Positions 34,720 through 42,931 of a stretch of 64,000 nucleotides of DNA are shown piece by piece. The translations under genes were made by a program, and so were the position numbers. Source of the DNA: Gammaproteobacteria bacterium (GTDB lineage Bacteria; Pseudomonadota; Gammaproteobacteria; Steroidobacterales; Steroidobacteraceae); contig JAJPKM010000058.1 of assembly GCA_021323735.1 (NCBI GenBank), forward strand, positions 1 to 64,000, written 5' to 3'. Under the pieces are notes generated by a model. It made no database searches and was not told where the DNA came from. It saw nothing but the letters and a program-made list of their open reading frames with translations. Within the stretch, counting starts at the first letter, position 1. Each line of letters begins with the position of its first letter.

Positions 34720-36386
34720 GCCGTCGCGGCGGCAATTGACGCCGCCGCCGGCCGGAGCGCAGGGAGTCGGGCGTGCAACTCCGACCAGACCTCACTCTCA
34801 TCGGCGATAAAATGACCGTGCTCCGCCATGATTGGCAGAGAACTCAAAATCCACAGCAGCGAGCGCAGGCGCGACGGAAGGTGTGCCGTGTGCTCCTGCA
34901 TCTCACCGAGCATCGCGTCGAAGCCGCTTTCGATGCGCAGTATCGCCCCGGTGACGACGGGATCGATCGGCAGCATTTTCACCGGCTGCGGCCATGCGAT
35001 GTCGGTTCCCGCCACACGCTGATTGGCGTAGTACGTTTGCGGCAAGAGACTCGGATCCCGCGCGAACGCCGAACCCGAAAACGGGATTACATACGGGTAC
35101 ATGCCGATCTCGCATCCCGCCCGCAGCCAGCGATACGCCTCTCGCAGGGTTTGCGCCACATCCTCCAGAGCGGAGTGCGGCGAGCTCAGGATGAGATCGA
35201 GGAACGGAGTCACGCCGATCGCCAAGGCCGCGGTGAGCATGGGCTCGATATGACGATGGATCTGCGCCTTGCTGAACTCACCCAGGACTTTCTTCGAAAA
35301 ACTCTCGATGCCGAAGCCCAGCACGCGAAAACCCGCCCGACTCATGGCCGTCAGCCGCTCGGCGGACATGGCATCGATACGATTCGTGCTGATGAATTGC
35401 AGATGCGCCGGAATCCGTCCGCTGTGTTTCGCGGCAACGATTCCCTCGCACAGCGGCAGGATTCGGTGGTCCCGCGTGAAGGTGAAAATGTCGTCCTGGA
35501 AGATGACGGTGCGTACGCGCGGATGCGCCGCGACGATGCGCTCGATCATGGTCAGACATTCGTCCGCTTCGAGGCGCGCTATGGATGCCACACTGCCCTG
35601 CGCCTCGTGCAGAAAATTGGTAGCGGAACAGAAGGTGCAGCCCATCGGGCAATAGTTGAGTGTAATTAGCCGCACCGAGCGGATCTCGGCAAGATGCGCT
35701 TCCCGCGCGGCCTTGCTCGGCAGCGCCCCAATACGATAGGCGGCTTCCAGGCGGTCCCAGTAGGCCGAATACGGCATCTTGGCGTAGGGCGTGCTGAAGA
35801 TTGCATCGCGCAACTCCGCGCGATTCAGCGCACGCTGGGGAAAGGACAGGATATTGCCGTCCTGGTTGCGTACTGCCGTTCCGGCGATTCCGCCCACCGG
35901 CTGACCGGCACGCAGGCGCGCCACCAGCTCCAGCAGCGGCCGTTCACCTTCACCGAGCACAATCAAGTCGAACGGACCGATCTCGAACATCAACTCGGGA
36001 CGAAATGTTGCCTCCATGCCGCCTGCAATGATGAAGGTCTTCGGCATCACTCGGCGCACGATATGCGCAAGTTCCAGATCGAAGCGCAACGTCATCCCAG
36101 TCGTTGAGACACCGACGATGCCCCATGCGCCGCTCCTCAGCTCGCGCTCGAGTGCTCGTTGCGGCGGCTCGCTACTGCAATTCGGATCAAAGACTTTGAC
36201 TTCGACGCCAGCCGATTCGAGCACGCCTGCGAGCCGCCAGACGCCCAAGGGAGGGGCAAGGAAAGTATATTCACCGCAGTGCGGATCGTACGGACCGATC
36301 AAGAGCACTCTGGACGCCGCCGCGGTCGCCACGACTCGGGTCGACCGGTTCTCCAAGAGCTCACTCCCCAAACTCTTAACGTCCAT
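34716..36386 (-). CDS. B12-binding-type radical SAM protein, first gene of the seven-gene operon
   Basis: 556 residues. The N-terminal part (about 25-165) has the cobalamin-binding Rossmann-like arrangement (VLLIGPYDPHCGEYTFLAPPLGVWRLAGVLE, GIVGVSTTGMT, FIIAGGMEAT, LIVLGEGERPL). The radical SAM core carries the 4Fe-4S ligands CPMGCTFC (Cys246, 250, 253) and a long C-terminal domain. Relatives include the HpnP/BchE-like methylases and ring-forming enzymes, so a radical methylation or C-C bond reaction on a lipid or sugar intermediate is plausible, but the substrate is unknown. The ATG at 36386 is used; a TTG nine bases upstream is possible. The stop overlaps the GT2 start. Confidence 0.88.
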   Translation of the reverse strand: MDVKSLGSELLENRSTRVVATAAASRVLLIGPYDPHCGEYTFLAPPLGVWRLAGVLESAGVEVKVFDPNCSSEPPQRALERELRSGAWGIVGVSTTGMTLRFDLELAHIVRRVMPKTFIIAGGMEATFRPELMFEIGPFDLIVLGEGERPLLELVARLRAGQPVGGIAGTAVRNQDGNILSFPQRALNRAELRDAIFSTPYAKMPYSAYWDRLEAAYRIGALPSKAAREAHLAEIRSVRLITLNYCPMGCTFCSATNFLHEAQGSVASIARLEADECLTMIERIVAAHPRVRTVIFQDDIFTFTRDHRILPLCEGIVAAKHSGRIPAHLQFISTNRIDAMSAERLTAMSRAGFRVLGFGIESFSKKVLGEFSKAQIHRHIEPMLTAALAIGVTPFLDLILSSPHSALEDVAQTLREAYRWLRAGCEIGMYPYVIPFSGSAFARDPSLLPQTYYANQRVAGTDIAWPQPVKMLPIDPVVTGAILRIESGFDAMLGEMQEHTAHLPSRLRSLLWILSSLPIMAEHGHFIADESEVWSELHARLPALRPAAASIAAATA

Positions 36387-36781
36387 CAGTGACAATCAAT
36401 TGGCGCCTTGAATTGCGAATTTAATCCCCAGCGCGAATCTAATCCCTCGCGGGGGAATTCTCTTGTGGAAAAAGTGCGCCTCTTGTTGTCGGTGAATCGA
36501 CTACACCGGCAGACTGGATGTTCATCGACGCCGGCCATCGGGTAAATTATGAACTCGCCTCGTCTCGAATCCTCACAGCAAACCAGCCACGGCGCACAAT
36601 CTATTGATTTTACTGAAAGTAGAGGTCTTGAACGTCGACCTCGGCATTGCGCGTGCAACGCCTCGCCGGTCGGGTGCTCGGTTCTCACCTCATCCAACAG
36701 TGTACGATTCACCACCTAACTTGGGCTGTGGAGCTGAAAGATGCCCTCTGCAAGTGTCCATGCATGTGTGGTAAGCGGCGC
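36387..36781. other. Divergent control region between the radical SAM operon and the deacetylase-like cluster
   Basis: These 395 bases separate two outward-reading transcription units and contain no credible coding frame. They are more AT-rich than the flanking genes, especially 36410-36620, as expected for promoters. Candidate elements are too degenerate to name with confidence; I saw no long palindrome. Confidence 0.6.
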
Positions 36782-37567
36782 ATGCACACTATGAACGCGG
36801 ATGCGATGCGCGACAGCTTCGACTATGACACCTACTGGTGGATCATCGAGCGCCTCTCCCGCACCAACCGGCCTTTACGTTTCGCGGACTTGGCCGGTGG
36901 TTTCCCGACGACACCCTTCTTCATTCTGCGACACGATGTCGACTACTCTCCCGCTGCGGCATTGGACCTAGCAGATCAAGAGGCGAGGCGCGGCGTACAT
37001 TCCACATATTTCCTATTACTCAATGGCCTTTACTACAACATGCTCAGTCCCGAACATGCGAGCTTCGGGCGTCGACTGGCCGCAATGGGCCACGAAGTCG
37101 GATTGCACTATGACGTTAAATTTCTTGCGGCGTTTCCCCGGCAACAATGGCGTGATCTGATCCGCATGCAGGCAACCTTGCTCGGCAAACTCAGTGGTAA
37201 GCGCGTGACGGCGATTGCCATGCACCAGCCGGGTCTCAATGGCGAGGATCCGATGCGGCATACCGGGCAGTACATGAACGCCTACGACGATCGATTTTAC
37301 CGCGACATCCCTTACTTTTCGGATTCATGTCGTGCTTGGTGGAATCCCGCGTGGGAAATGCTCACTTCCGGACACACGCCGCCGCGCTTTCAACTGGCAT
37401 TACATCCCATCAATTGGGCCGAGCACGATCGTGATCGCGAGACCATTTTCGAAACCCTGCACAGCAACTTAGCCCAAACCGTCGAATCGGCGGGTGATGA
37501 ACTGCTGCGAAGAATCGCCGAACATCGCGGTGTATTGCAGCACCAGGCCAGAGCGGCAAGGCGCTGA
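36782..37567 (+). CDS. Polysaccharide deacetylase-like (NodB-fold) protein
   Basis: About 261 residues. FFILRHDVDYSPAAALDLADQEARRGVHSTYFLLLN is the NodB motif 1 with the metal-binding DVD pair, and MGHEVGLHYDVKF is motif 2 with the H-x-x-x-D-type ligands. CE4-family enzymes remove acetyl groups from amino sugars; catalytic residues appear present but were not checked structurally. The start is uncertain: ATG at 36782 is used, ATG at 36791 (MNADAMRDSFDYDTYWW) is almost equally good, and no strong ribosome binding site is visible. It overlaps the next gene (TGATG) and diverges from the radical SAM/GT2 operon, supporting a shared glycan pathway. Confidence 0.78.
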   Translation: MHTMNADAMRDSFDYDTYWWIIERLSRTNRPLRFADLAGGFPTTPFFILRHDVDYSPAAALDLADQEARRGVHSTYFLLLNGLYYNMLSPEHASFGRRLAAMGHEVGLHYDVKFLAAFPRQQWRDLIRMQATLLGKLSGKRVTAIAMHQPGLNGEDPMRHTGQYMNAYDDRFYRDIPYFSDSCRAWWNPAWEMLTSGHTPPRFQLALHPINWAEHDRDRETIFETLHSNLAQTVESAGDELLRRIAEHRGVLQHQARAARR

Positions 37568-38283
37568 TGCCTAACGATTCCGATGTCGTGTTTGATGTTC
37601 TTCGATCGCTTTGGGATCTGGCCCCAGAAGATCCGCGGCATCGTTTGTTGCCGCTCGACCGGGCCTCATTGGAGGAATTTCTCCCGCGATTGCGCGAATT
37701 CGTCGCCGCGACGCCGTTCCAGATGAAAGGTACCGTCGACTCGGCCGCTCTGGTACGCGGCAAGATTGTATCGATGGGCGAAGGCAGTGTGATTGAAGCA
37801 GGCGCCGTGATTGACCACTCCTGCCGACTGATACTGGGCGCGCGCAGCGTAGTGCGTGCCGGTGCCGTCTTGCGGCATGAAGTGGCGGTGGGCGACGACT
37901 GCCTGATCGGCGCGCACTGCGAGGTGGTGCGCTCGGTCATTCTGGGTCCGCACAGTTATCTGGGGCATTTCGTCTACATGGGGGATAGCATTGGGGGGCG
38001 CGGCATCATGGTCGCCGGCAACGTGATGATGGCAAACACACTTGTCGAAAAAGGACAGGTGAGCTTGCGCTATCGCGGCGCTCGGGTTCACACGAGCCGT
38101 ACCAATCTGGGCGCCCTGATCGGCGACGGTGTTCGCTTTGGCGCATCCAGCACCTTAAGTCCCGGTTGTATCGTGCTCCCTGGGCTGGCGTTGCCTCCGC
38201 ACGTGGCGCTGTATGGGACAATCGACAGCTCGCGCCGCCGGGGCCTCATGAAGGAATTTGCGCGCGCCTGGGGTGATAAATAG
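37567..38283 (+). CDS. Left-handed beta-helix (hexapeptide-repeat) transferase-like protein
   Basis: 238 residues. After about 55 leading residues comes a run of hexapeptide-type turns: VRGKIVSMGEGSVIEAGAVI, LILGARSVVRAGAVLRHEVAVGDDCLIGAHCEVV, ALIGDGVRFGASSTLSPGCIVLPGLALPP. The pattern is that of the GlmU/LpxA-like C-terminal domain, usually an acyl- or acetyltransferase acting on sugars. No N-terminal nucleotidyltransferase domain is present. It starts inside the stop of the deacetylase-like gene. Together they could add and remove acyl groups on the same glycan; that is inference. Confidence 0.85.
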   Translation: MPNDSDVVFDVLRSLWDLAPEDPRHRLLPLDRASLEEFLPRLREFVAATPFQMKGTVDSAALVRGKIVSMGEGSVIEAGAVIDHSCRLILGARSVVRAGAVLRHEVAVGDDCLIGAHCEVVRSVILGPHSYLGHFVYMGDSIGGRGIMVAGNVMMANTLVEKGQVSLRYRGARVHTSRTNLGALIGDGVRFGASSTLSPGCIVLPGLALPPHVALYGTIDSSRRRGLMKEFARAWGDK

Positions 38284-38292
38284 GATGGCACT

Positions 38293-39225
38293 ATGACGAA
38301 AGTACTCAAATGGCTCGGTTACACGGCTCTGGTGCTGGTCATCATCAGCATCCCCGCATATTGGTGGCTTGCCATGGAGAGCCACGTCCCCTCCTCGGCT
38401 CGCTATTCGATTGACATGACGGCCGTCCGTCGGCTGGCGGATGCAAGCGTGGCCGATCTACCCGTGGCGATCCGGGTGGAGACGATCGGACATCTCATGG
38501 TACCGGAAGCCTTTACAATCGCCGGCGGGGGTTGGCAGAAATTGGATATGCCCGTTTCTGCCTATGAAATCGTCTATAAGGATCATGCCGTCGTCGTCGA
38601 TACCGCCTTCAACGCCGATGTTGCCAAGCAGATGGGCGCAAATGTTTTTGATGACGCGGCCTATGCGAGGCTCGGCGTCGCGCTCGCGGCGGCTCAGCTG
38701 ATCATCGTGACTCATGAGCATCCCGATCATGTGGGCGGGCTTCTCGCCCAGCCCAATCTCAAGGATCTGATGGGCAAGGCGCGTCTCACGCAAGTCCAAG
38801 TAACCGCGCTGAAGAAGGCCATTCGGGAAGCTCAGATATCCACGCCAAACGTATCTCTGGCTGCTTTCGACGGCTATCAGGGAATTGACGATGAGCCCTA
38901 TCAGACAATCGCGCCGGGCGTGGTTTTGATAAAAGCACCCGGCCACACCCCAGGCAGTCAAATGGTCTTCGTCAAGCGCGCGGACGGTCAGGAGATTCTG
39001 TTTCTGGGAGATGTTGCTTGGCAAATGCGCAACATTGAAAAAGTTCGTGAGCGACCCCGTTTTGTCACTTGGCTTGCCGAAGAGGACCGCGCAGCCGTGA
39101 TGGGCGAATTTGTCGAGCTACACCGTTTACATGCCGCGGAACCGAACCTCAACATGATGCCCGGACATGATTCCGCAGAGCTCACTCGCTTCCTACAGGC
39201 GGGTCTGCTTACCAAAGGCTTCTAG
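38293..39225 (+). CDS. Membrane-anchored metallo-beta-lactamase-fold hydrolase
   Basis: 310 residues with an N-terminal hydrophobic anchor (WLGYTALVLVIISIPAYWWLA). The zinc-binding motif is HEHPDH (His141, His143, Asp145, His146), followed by the downstream His in APGHTPGSQ, Asp in LFLGDVAW and His in MMPGHDS, so the binuclear site is complete. The family covers lactonases, lipases, glyoxalases and quorum-quenching enzymes; the substrate is open. It starts 9 bases after the hexapeptide protein and probably belongs to that transcript, with the active domain on the periplasmic side. Confidence 0.87.
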   Translation: MTKVLKWLGYTALVLVIISIPAYWWLAMESHVPSSARYSIDMTAVRRLADASVADLPVAIRVETIGHLMVPEAFTIAGGGWQKLDMPVSAYEIVYKDHAVVVDTAFNADVAKQMGANVFDDAAYARLGVALAAAQLIIVTHEHPDHVGGLLAQPNLKDLMGKARLTQVQVTALKKAIREAQISTPNVSLAAFDGYQGIDDEPYQTIAPGVVLIKAPGHTPGSQMVFVKRADGQEILFLGDVAWQMRNIEKVRERPRFVTWLAEEDRAAVMGEFVELHRLHAAEPNLNMMPGHDSAELTRFLQAGLLTKGF

Positions 39226-39385
39226 CCGCTCGGTATTCGCCGTAAACCCTCCGACAGCACTGACCGACACAGGGTCGGTAGCCGCCGACATCAATGACTC
39301 CCGTTGGCTGAATGCCGGAATAATCGGCTGCGACCATATTGGCGAACCGCTCGATCGAGCCCTTCAACCCAAATTGGAGTCAACC

Positions 39386-39802
39386 ATGGAATCCAACTAT
39401 CTTTCACGTGATACCTATGGCATGTATAAAAATGTGAGCTCCGGTCCAGGACCTGCGCTCATGGGAGCCGACACGCTAATCGGCGATGATGTTTATAACA
39501 GCTCCGGCGAGAATCTCGGCAGCATCAAGGAATTGATGATCGAGATGGCCACCGGCAAGATCAACTACGCGGTGTTGTCGTTCGGCGGCTTTCTCGGCGT
39601 GGGCGACCGGTTATTTGCCGTTCCCTGGCAAGCATTGAAGCTGGACACCGAAAATAAGCGGTTCATTCTCAACGCTTCGAAAGAACAGCTCAAGAACGCC
39701 CCGGGATTCGATAAGGATCACTGGCCGGTCATGGCCGACACTGCCTGGGTGACAAACGTCCACAATTTTTACGGCATCAAAACGACCGGCCGAATTCAGT
39801 AA
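39386..39802 (+). CDS. PRC-barrel domain protein
   Basis: 138 residues. The central part (about 28-100) is a PRC barrel: ADTLIGDDVYNSSGENLGSIKELMIEMATGKINYAVLSFGGFLGVGDRLFAVPWQAL. Such proteins act in RNA processing, photosynthetic reaction centres or stress tolerance; short free-standing ones like this are common near stress genes and have no defined role. The frame is open upstream, but the ATG at 39386 is preceded by GGAG at the right distance and starts the homologous region. A strong hairpin follows the stop. Confidence 0.87.
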   Translation: MESNYLSRDTYGMYKNVSSGPGPALMGADTLIGDDVYNSSGENLGSIKELMIEMATGKINYAVLSFGGFLGVGDRLFAVPWQALKLDTENKRFILNASKEQLKNAPGFDKDHWPVMADTAWVTNVHNFYGIKTTGRIQ

Positions 39803-39816
39803 GACGGCCACGAGGC

Positions 39817-39840
39817 GGGGGCTGGCATTGGCCAGCCCCC
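39817..39840. terminator. GC-rich hairpin terminator between convergent genes
   Basis: A perfect 10-bp stem, GGGGGCTGGC/GCCAGCCCCC, with an ATTG tetraloop lies 14 bases after the PRC-barrel stop and before the convergent AHSA1 gene. It lacks a T tract, so termination may need help, but the position and stability fit. Confidence 0.65.
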
Positions 39841-39973
39841 GCCCCACGAGTACTCAACGCAGGCTGAAGTCATATCTTGCACCCCGTGCCTCGCAGGCCG
39901 CACCCATCGATATTCGGAACGGACTGATGCCCACGTCGTTGCGTGATGTCCACAGTTGCGATCTCTTTTTTTC

Positions 39974-40435
39974 CTATCGCTTCGTGCCCGGGTACGGGTC
40001 CTGCAGAACGGTGGAGCCGGTTTCCAGCAGGGACTTCAGGTTCGAAATGATCTTCGGCCAGCCGCCCGACACCGCGGCGATGAATTTCGAGGGTTCGCGC
40101 TCGATGGTGTGGGTAATGGAGAGCTTGACCGCCGTGCCGCTGGGCTCCAGCCCCATCGTGCACAGCGACTCACCTTCGGTCTCGAGCTCGGTCTTGCTCT
40201 GGTTCTGCCAGCGAATTACCAAGCGCCGCGGCGGTTCGGCCTCGACAATTTCACCGGCGTCGCTGATGCTACCGTCGGACTGCACCATCTTCCAAGATGA
40301 ACCCGCCTTCCACTTGCTTTCGCAGTGCGTTCCGAACCAGTACTGCTTCATGAACTCCGCGTCGGTCAGGGCTGACCATAGCTTCTCCGGCGTCGTTCGG
40401 ATGTAGCTCACGTAAACAAAGGTCGATCTAGTCAT
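39974..40435 (-). CDS. AHSA1/SRPBCC-family protein
   Basis: 153 residues forming one START-like SRPBCC domain of the AHSA1 (Hsp90 activator homologue) type: FVYVSYIRTTPEKLWSALTDAEFMKQYWFG, GSSWKMVQSDGSISDAGEIVEAEPPRRLVIRW and a C-terminal GGWPKIISNLKSLLETG helix. It binds hydrophobic ligands in relatives; no enzyme activity is known. It overlaps the upstream ArsR gene by 8 bases, a very common regulator/SRPBCC pairing in proteobacteria. Confidence 0.92.
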   Translation of the reverse strand: MTRSTFVYVSYIRTTPEKLWSALTDAEFMKQYWFGTHCESKWKAGSSWKMVQSDGSISDAGEIVEAEPPRRLVIRWQNQSKTELETEGESLCTMGLEPSGTAVKLSITHTIEREPSKFIAAVSGGWPKIISNLKSLLETGSTVLQDPYPGTKR

Positions 40436-40760
40436 TGGCTTTCTCCAGTCGTCGTTTCAGGTCGTGCAGCGCCTTCAGGCGCGGCTTTTCGAATTTGGCA
40501 ATCCAGCGCTCGTAGATCTCCTGTAGCGGTATCGGATTGAGGAAGTGCAGCTTCTCGCGGCCGCGCCGCACGGTCGCCACCAGGTTCGCCGCCTCCAGCA
40601 AGTCCAGGTGCTGAGTGACGCCCTGCCGCGTCATGTCCACGTGCTCGCACAGCTCGTTGAGTGTGCGGCCATCGTGCGCATGCAGCAGATCCAGAAGCTT
40701 CCGCCGGCTAGGATCGGCCAGGGCCTTGAATAGCAGGTCGGTGTCGTGGCGCTCTGTCAT
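40428..40760 (-). CDS. ArsR-family winged-helix repressor
   Basis: 110 residues: FKALADPSRRKLLDLLHAHDGRTLNELCEHVDMTRQGVTQHLDLLEAANLVATVRRGREKLHFLN is a standard ArsR-type winged helix. No metal-binding Cys motif of the ArsR/SmtB kind is present (a single Cys in LCEHVDM), so the signal is unlikely to be a metal. GGAGC directly precedes the ATG. A consensus-like promoter with a palindrome in its spacer lies just upstream, indicating autoregulation of this gene and its AHSA1 partner. Confidence 0.92.
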   Translation of the reverse strand: MTERHDTDLLFKALADPSRRKLLDLLHAHDGRTLNELCEHVDMTRQGVTQHLDLLEAANLVATVRRGREKLHFLNPIPLQEIYERWIAKFEKPRLKALHDLKRRLEKAND

Positions 40761-40789
40761 GCTCCAAATGCCAGTAATTGCTTGCCTTT

Positions 40790-40819
40790 ATAATATGCAA
40801 GTATTTACTTGCTTGTCAA
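40790..40819 (-). promoter_or_regulatory. Sigma-70-type promoter with palindromic operator for the ArsR/AHSA1 pair
   Basis: On the minus strand TTGACA (40819-40814) is followed after 18 bases by TATTAT (40795-40790). The spacer contains a perfect inverted repeat, GCAAGTA-TT-TACTTGC when read on the plus strand (40797-40812), ideally placed for a repressor to block RNA polymerase. The binding protein is presumably the ArsR product. Confidence 0.78.
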
Positions 40820-41037
40820 GCGCATTTATATCAACTACAATCAATGCCTTAGGTACATCTCACAGAATCCACTACCTCTCTCGCCGCCTGCGCGGCCCTG
40901 AGCGGCCGTCGCCGCAGGCAACTCCTCAACGGCCTTTTCCAACGAAAGAGCTTTCAGGGTATGTTTGGGCTATCGAGAACCCTATCCGGACGAGGGCCGG
41001 ATCATTACCAGCTACTCGCGAGGCGAACAAGGAAACA

Positions 41038-41616
41038 ATGAATCCGCTGATCACCAAGGTTCATGGCAAGGAAAGGCGCTGGCGTGCCGAATATGCCGCG
41101 CTACGCCAAGCCTGTCTTTCATCGGGCCTCAATGAAGAACTTAAATGGGGCAAGGCTTGCTACGATTTGAATGGTAGTAACGTGCTGTTGATCCATGGCT
41201 TCAAGGATTATTGCGCCCTGCTCTTCATGAAGGGTGCTTTGCTCAAGGACCCCAAGAACATCCTCATTCAGCAAACCAAGAATGTTCAGGCCGCGAGGCA
41301 AATCAGGTTTGCATCGCTTGCCGATATCAATCGACAAAAGGCGGTGATCAAAGCCTACCTCAGGGAAGCCGTTGTCGTTGAGAAATCCGGCGCCAAGGTG
41401 CAAATGCGTACCGCGGCAGAATTCGAGATGCCAACGGAATTTCTAAAGCGCTTGGATGATGACCCTGGACTGGCCGAGGCGTTTCGTGCACTCACCCCCG
41501 GAAGGCAGAAAGGATACTTGCTGCATTTCGCCGGAGCGAAACAATCGGCGACGCGCACCGCGCGCATCGAGAGACATGCGCCGAGGATTTTGAAAGGACT
41601 GGGACTCGAAGATTAA
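41038..41616 (+). CDS. YdeI/OmpD-associated (DUF1801-type) protein
   Basis: 192 residues with the DUF1801 core: EELKWGKACYDLNGSNVLLIHGFKDYCALLFMKGALLKDPKNIL, then a C-terminal half matching YdeI (LDDDPGLAEAFRALTPGRQKGYLLHFAGAKQSATRTARIERHAPRILKG). The fold is frataxin-like in DUF1801 proteins. Function is unclear; YdeI has been linked to envelope stress and polymyxin resistance in Salmonella. The long upstream open frame is not homologous; the ATG at 41038 has AAGGAAAC before it. The 277-base interval from the ArsR start holds the ArsR promoter and no further gene. Confidence 0.88.
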   Translation: MNPLITKVHGKERRWRAEYAALRQACLSSGLNEELKWGKACYDLNGSNVLLIHGFKDYCALLFMKGALLKDPKNILIQQTKNVQAARQIRFASLADINRQKAVIKAYLREAVVVEKSGAKVQMRTAAEFEMPTEFLKRLDDDPGLAEAFRALTPGRQKGYLLHFAGAKQSATRTARIERHAPRILKGLGLED

Positions 41617-41632
41617 CGCTGGCCCCGCCAGC

Positions 41633-42232
41633 CTAGTGCAACTTCGCGTTGCGGAGACGCTCGCCGGCCTGCGCAGCAACGATCGGGCAATTGATGACGA
41701 TATCCGTGCGCACCACCGTCACTTCGCCGCCGGCTTCGGCATCCAAGATCGAGGCTTCGCTCAATAGTGGGCGGCGCCGGCCGCCCACATTCCAAGTCAC
41801 CATGTACGCGATCCACAGCGGGCTATACGTCACGTCGGTGCTGCCCGGACCCACCGGCCTTGGCTCCGCGGCGAACACGGCATCTTGGTCGTTCGCCGCG
41901 AACTTATATACCCGATCGAGCACGGTTGCCCACTCGGGAGCTCGGGGCATCGGCGGCAACGCGTCCTTGAGCCGCGGCGCATAGGTCACACCCGCGTTCA
42001 CCGCCATCTGCGGATCCGAGATTTCCGTGGTGATGTAGTAGACACGCTTACCTTCATACCAGCCGCCGAGAACGGGCAGTGATACGCTGGTGAAGGGCGA
42101 TGACCTGCGGACACTCATCGAATCGCAGCCGCTCAACGTTGCCGTAAGCAGGATCCCGATCGCAAGGCGACTCAAAGTGGTCATCATCCGAGGTAGGATC
42201 ATGGGCATCGAAAGCGGATCGATGATTCTCAT
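41633..42232 (-). CDS. Putative lipoprotein of unknown function
   Basis: 199 residues with a hydrophobic N-terminus ending in a lipobox (LAIGILLTATLSGCDS), so probably a lipoprotein. The mature part (GGWYEGKRVYYITTEISDPQMAVNAGVTYAPRL ... GPGSTDVTYSPLWIAYMVTWNVG) does not match a family I can name confidently. The frame starts with an ATGA overlap of the YHS gene stop, although internal ATGs nearer the signal (41 and 44 bases in) could be the true start. Probably co-expressed with the YHS lipoprotein. Confidence 0.72.
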   Translation of the reverse strand: MRIIDPLSMPMILPRMMTTLSRLAIGILLTATLSGCDSMSVRRSSPFTSVSLPVLGGWYEGKRVYYITTEISDPQMAVNAGVTYAPRLKDALPPMPRAPEWATVLDRVYKFAANDQDAVFAAEPRPVGPGSTDVTYSPLWIAYMVTWNVGGRRRPLLSEASILDAEAGGEVTVVRTDIVINCPIVAAQAGERLRNAKLH

Positions 42233-42765
42233 TTCGCTGCGGCGGCGGGCGCGAGGCCGTCGGTAGCCCCCGATCGCCCATCTCCCACCTGTGGTTTCTT
42301 CGGAATCAACTCCCAGTTCGAATTCCCAGCCTGTATGTTTCCAGGCCGATCCTCATCCCAAAATTTCATGGCCAGCAGATTGTTGTTTAAGTATAGCTTG
42401 TCGTTGACGACCGCCCATCGGAGCGGATCGCCATCGGCGGTGGTACCTCGGGACACGGCAAACGCGCAATACCCTCCGAATTGCGGTGCATATCGCGCGG
42501 GGTCCGCCGCGAAGGCGGCGCGGTGCTCTGCCGTTGCGAACAGCCACGTTGCCCCGCGCCATTGATAGCTGATTGCCGGATCACCGGCGGCGGGCCGTCC
42601 ATCGGAAAAATAGGCCACCGGGTCGTAGCCCTTGAGTGCGAAGCCTTTTTGAAGATCGACTGCCTCTACCGCGTCAGACTGCGATGCGCGGTGCGGGAAC
42701 CCCGCACAGGCGGCAGTGAGCACCGATGCGAGCAGCGTAAGTTTCTGCAGTACGTTCCGTTTCAT
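42229..42765 (-). CDS. YHS-domain lipoprotein
   Basis: 178 residues. The signal peptide ends in a lipobox-like TAACAG. The YHS region reads VDLQKGFALKGYDPVAYFSDGRPAAGDPAISYQWRGATWLFATAEHRAAFAADPARYAPQFGGYCAFAVSRG, the common YHS domain-containing (seleno)protein form; it may bind metal or quinone-type ligands. The C-terminus KFWDEDRPGNIQAGNSNWELIPK is also typical. The ATG at 42765 has GGAGG 7 bases upstream. It overlaps the downstream lipoprotein gene by ATGA. Confidence 0.87.
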   Translation of the reverse strand: MKRNVLQKLTLLASVLTAACAGFPHRASQSDAVEAVDLQKGFALKGYDPVAYFSDGRPAAGDPAISYQWRGATWLFATAEHRAAFAADPARYAPQFGGYCAFAVSRGTTADGDPLRWAVVNDKLYLNNNLLAMKFWDEDRPGNIQAGNSNWELIPKKPQVGDGRSGATDGLAPAAAAK

Positions 42766-42931
42766 GTAGTCCTCCGACAGTCGTAGCGGCCTCGGACAAG
42801 GCGCTCCCGTGAACACACCCCATAGGACCGGGCGCGTAGGCAGGTTATTTCGCCGTCCAGCGCGATTCTGACCGCTGGCACGGGCTCGCTCGACCGCGTA
42901 CCGAATGACCCACCGACCAACCTTTCAAAGA

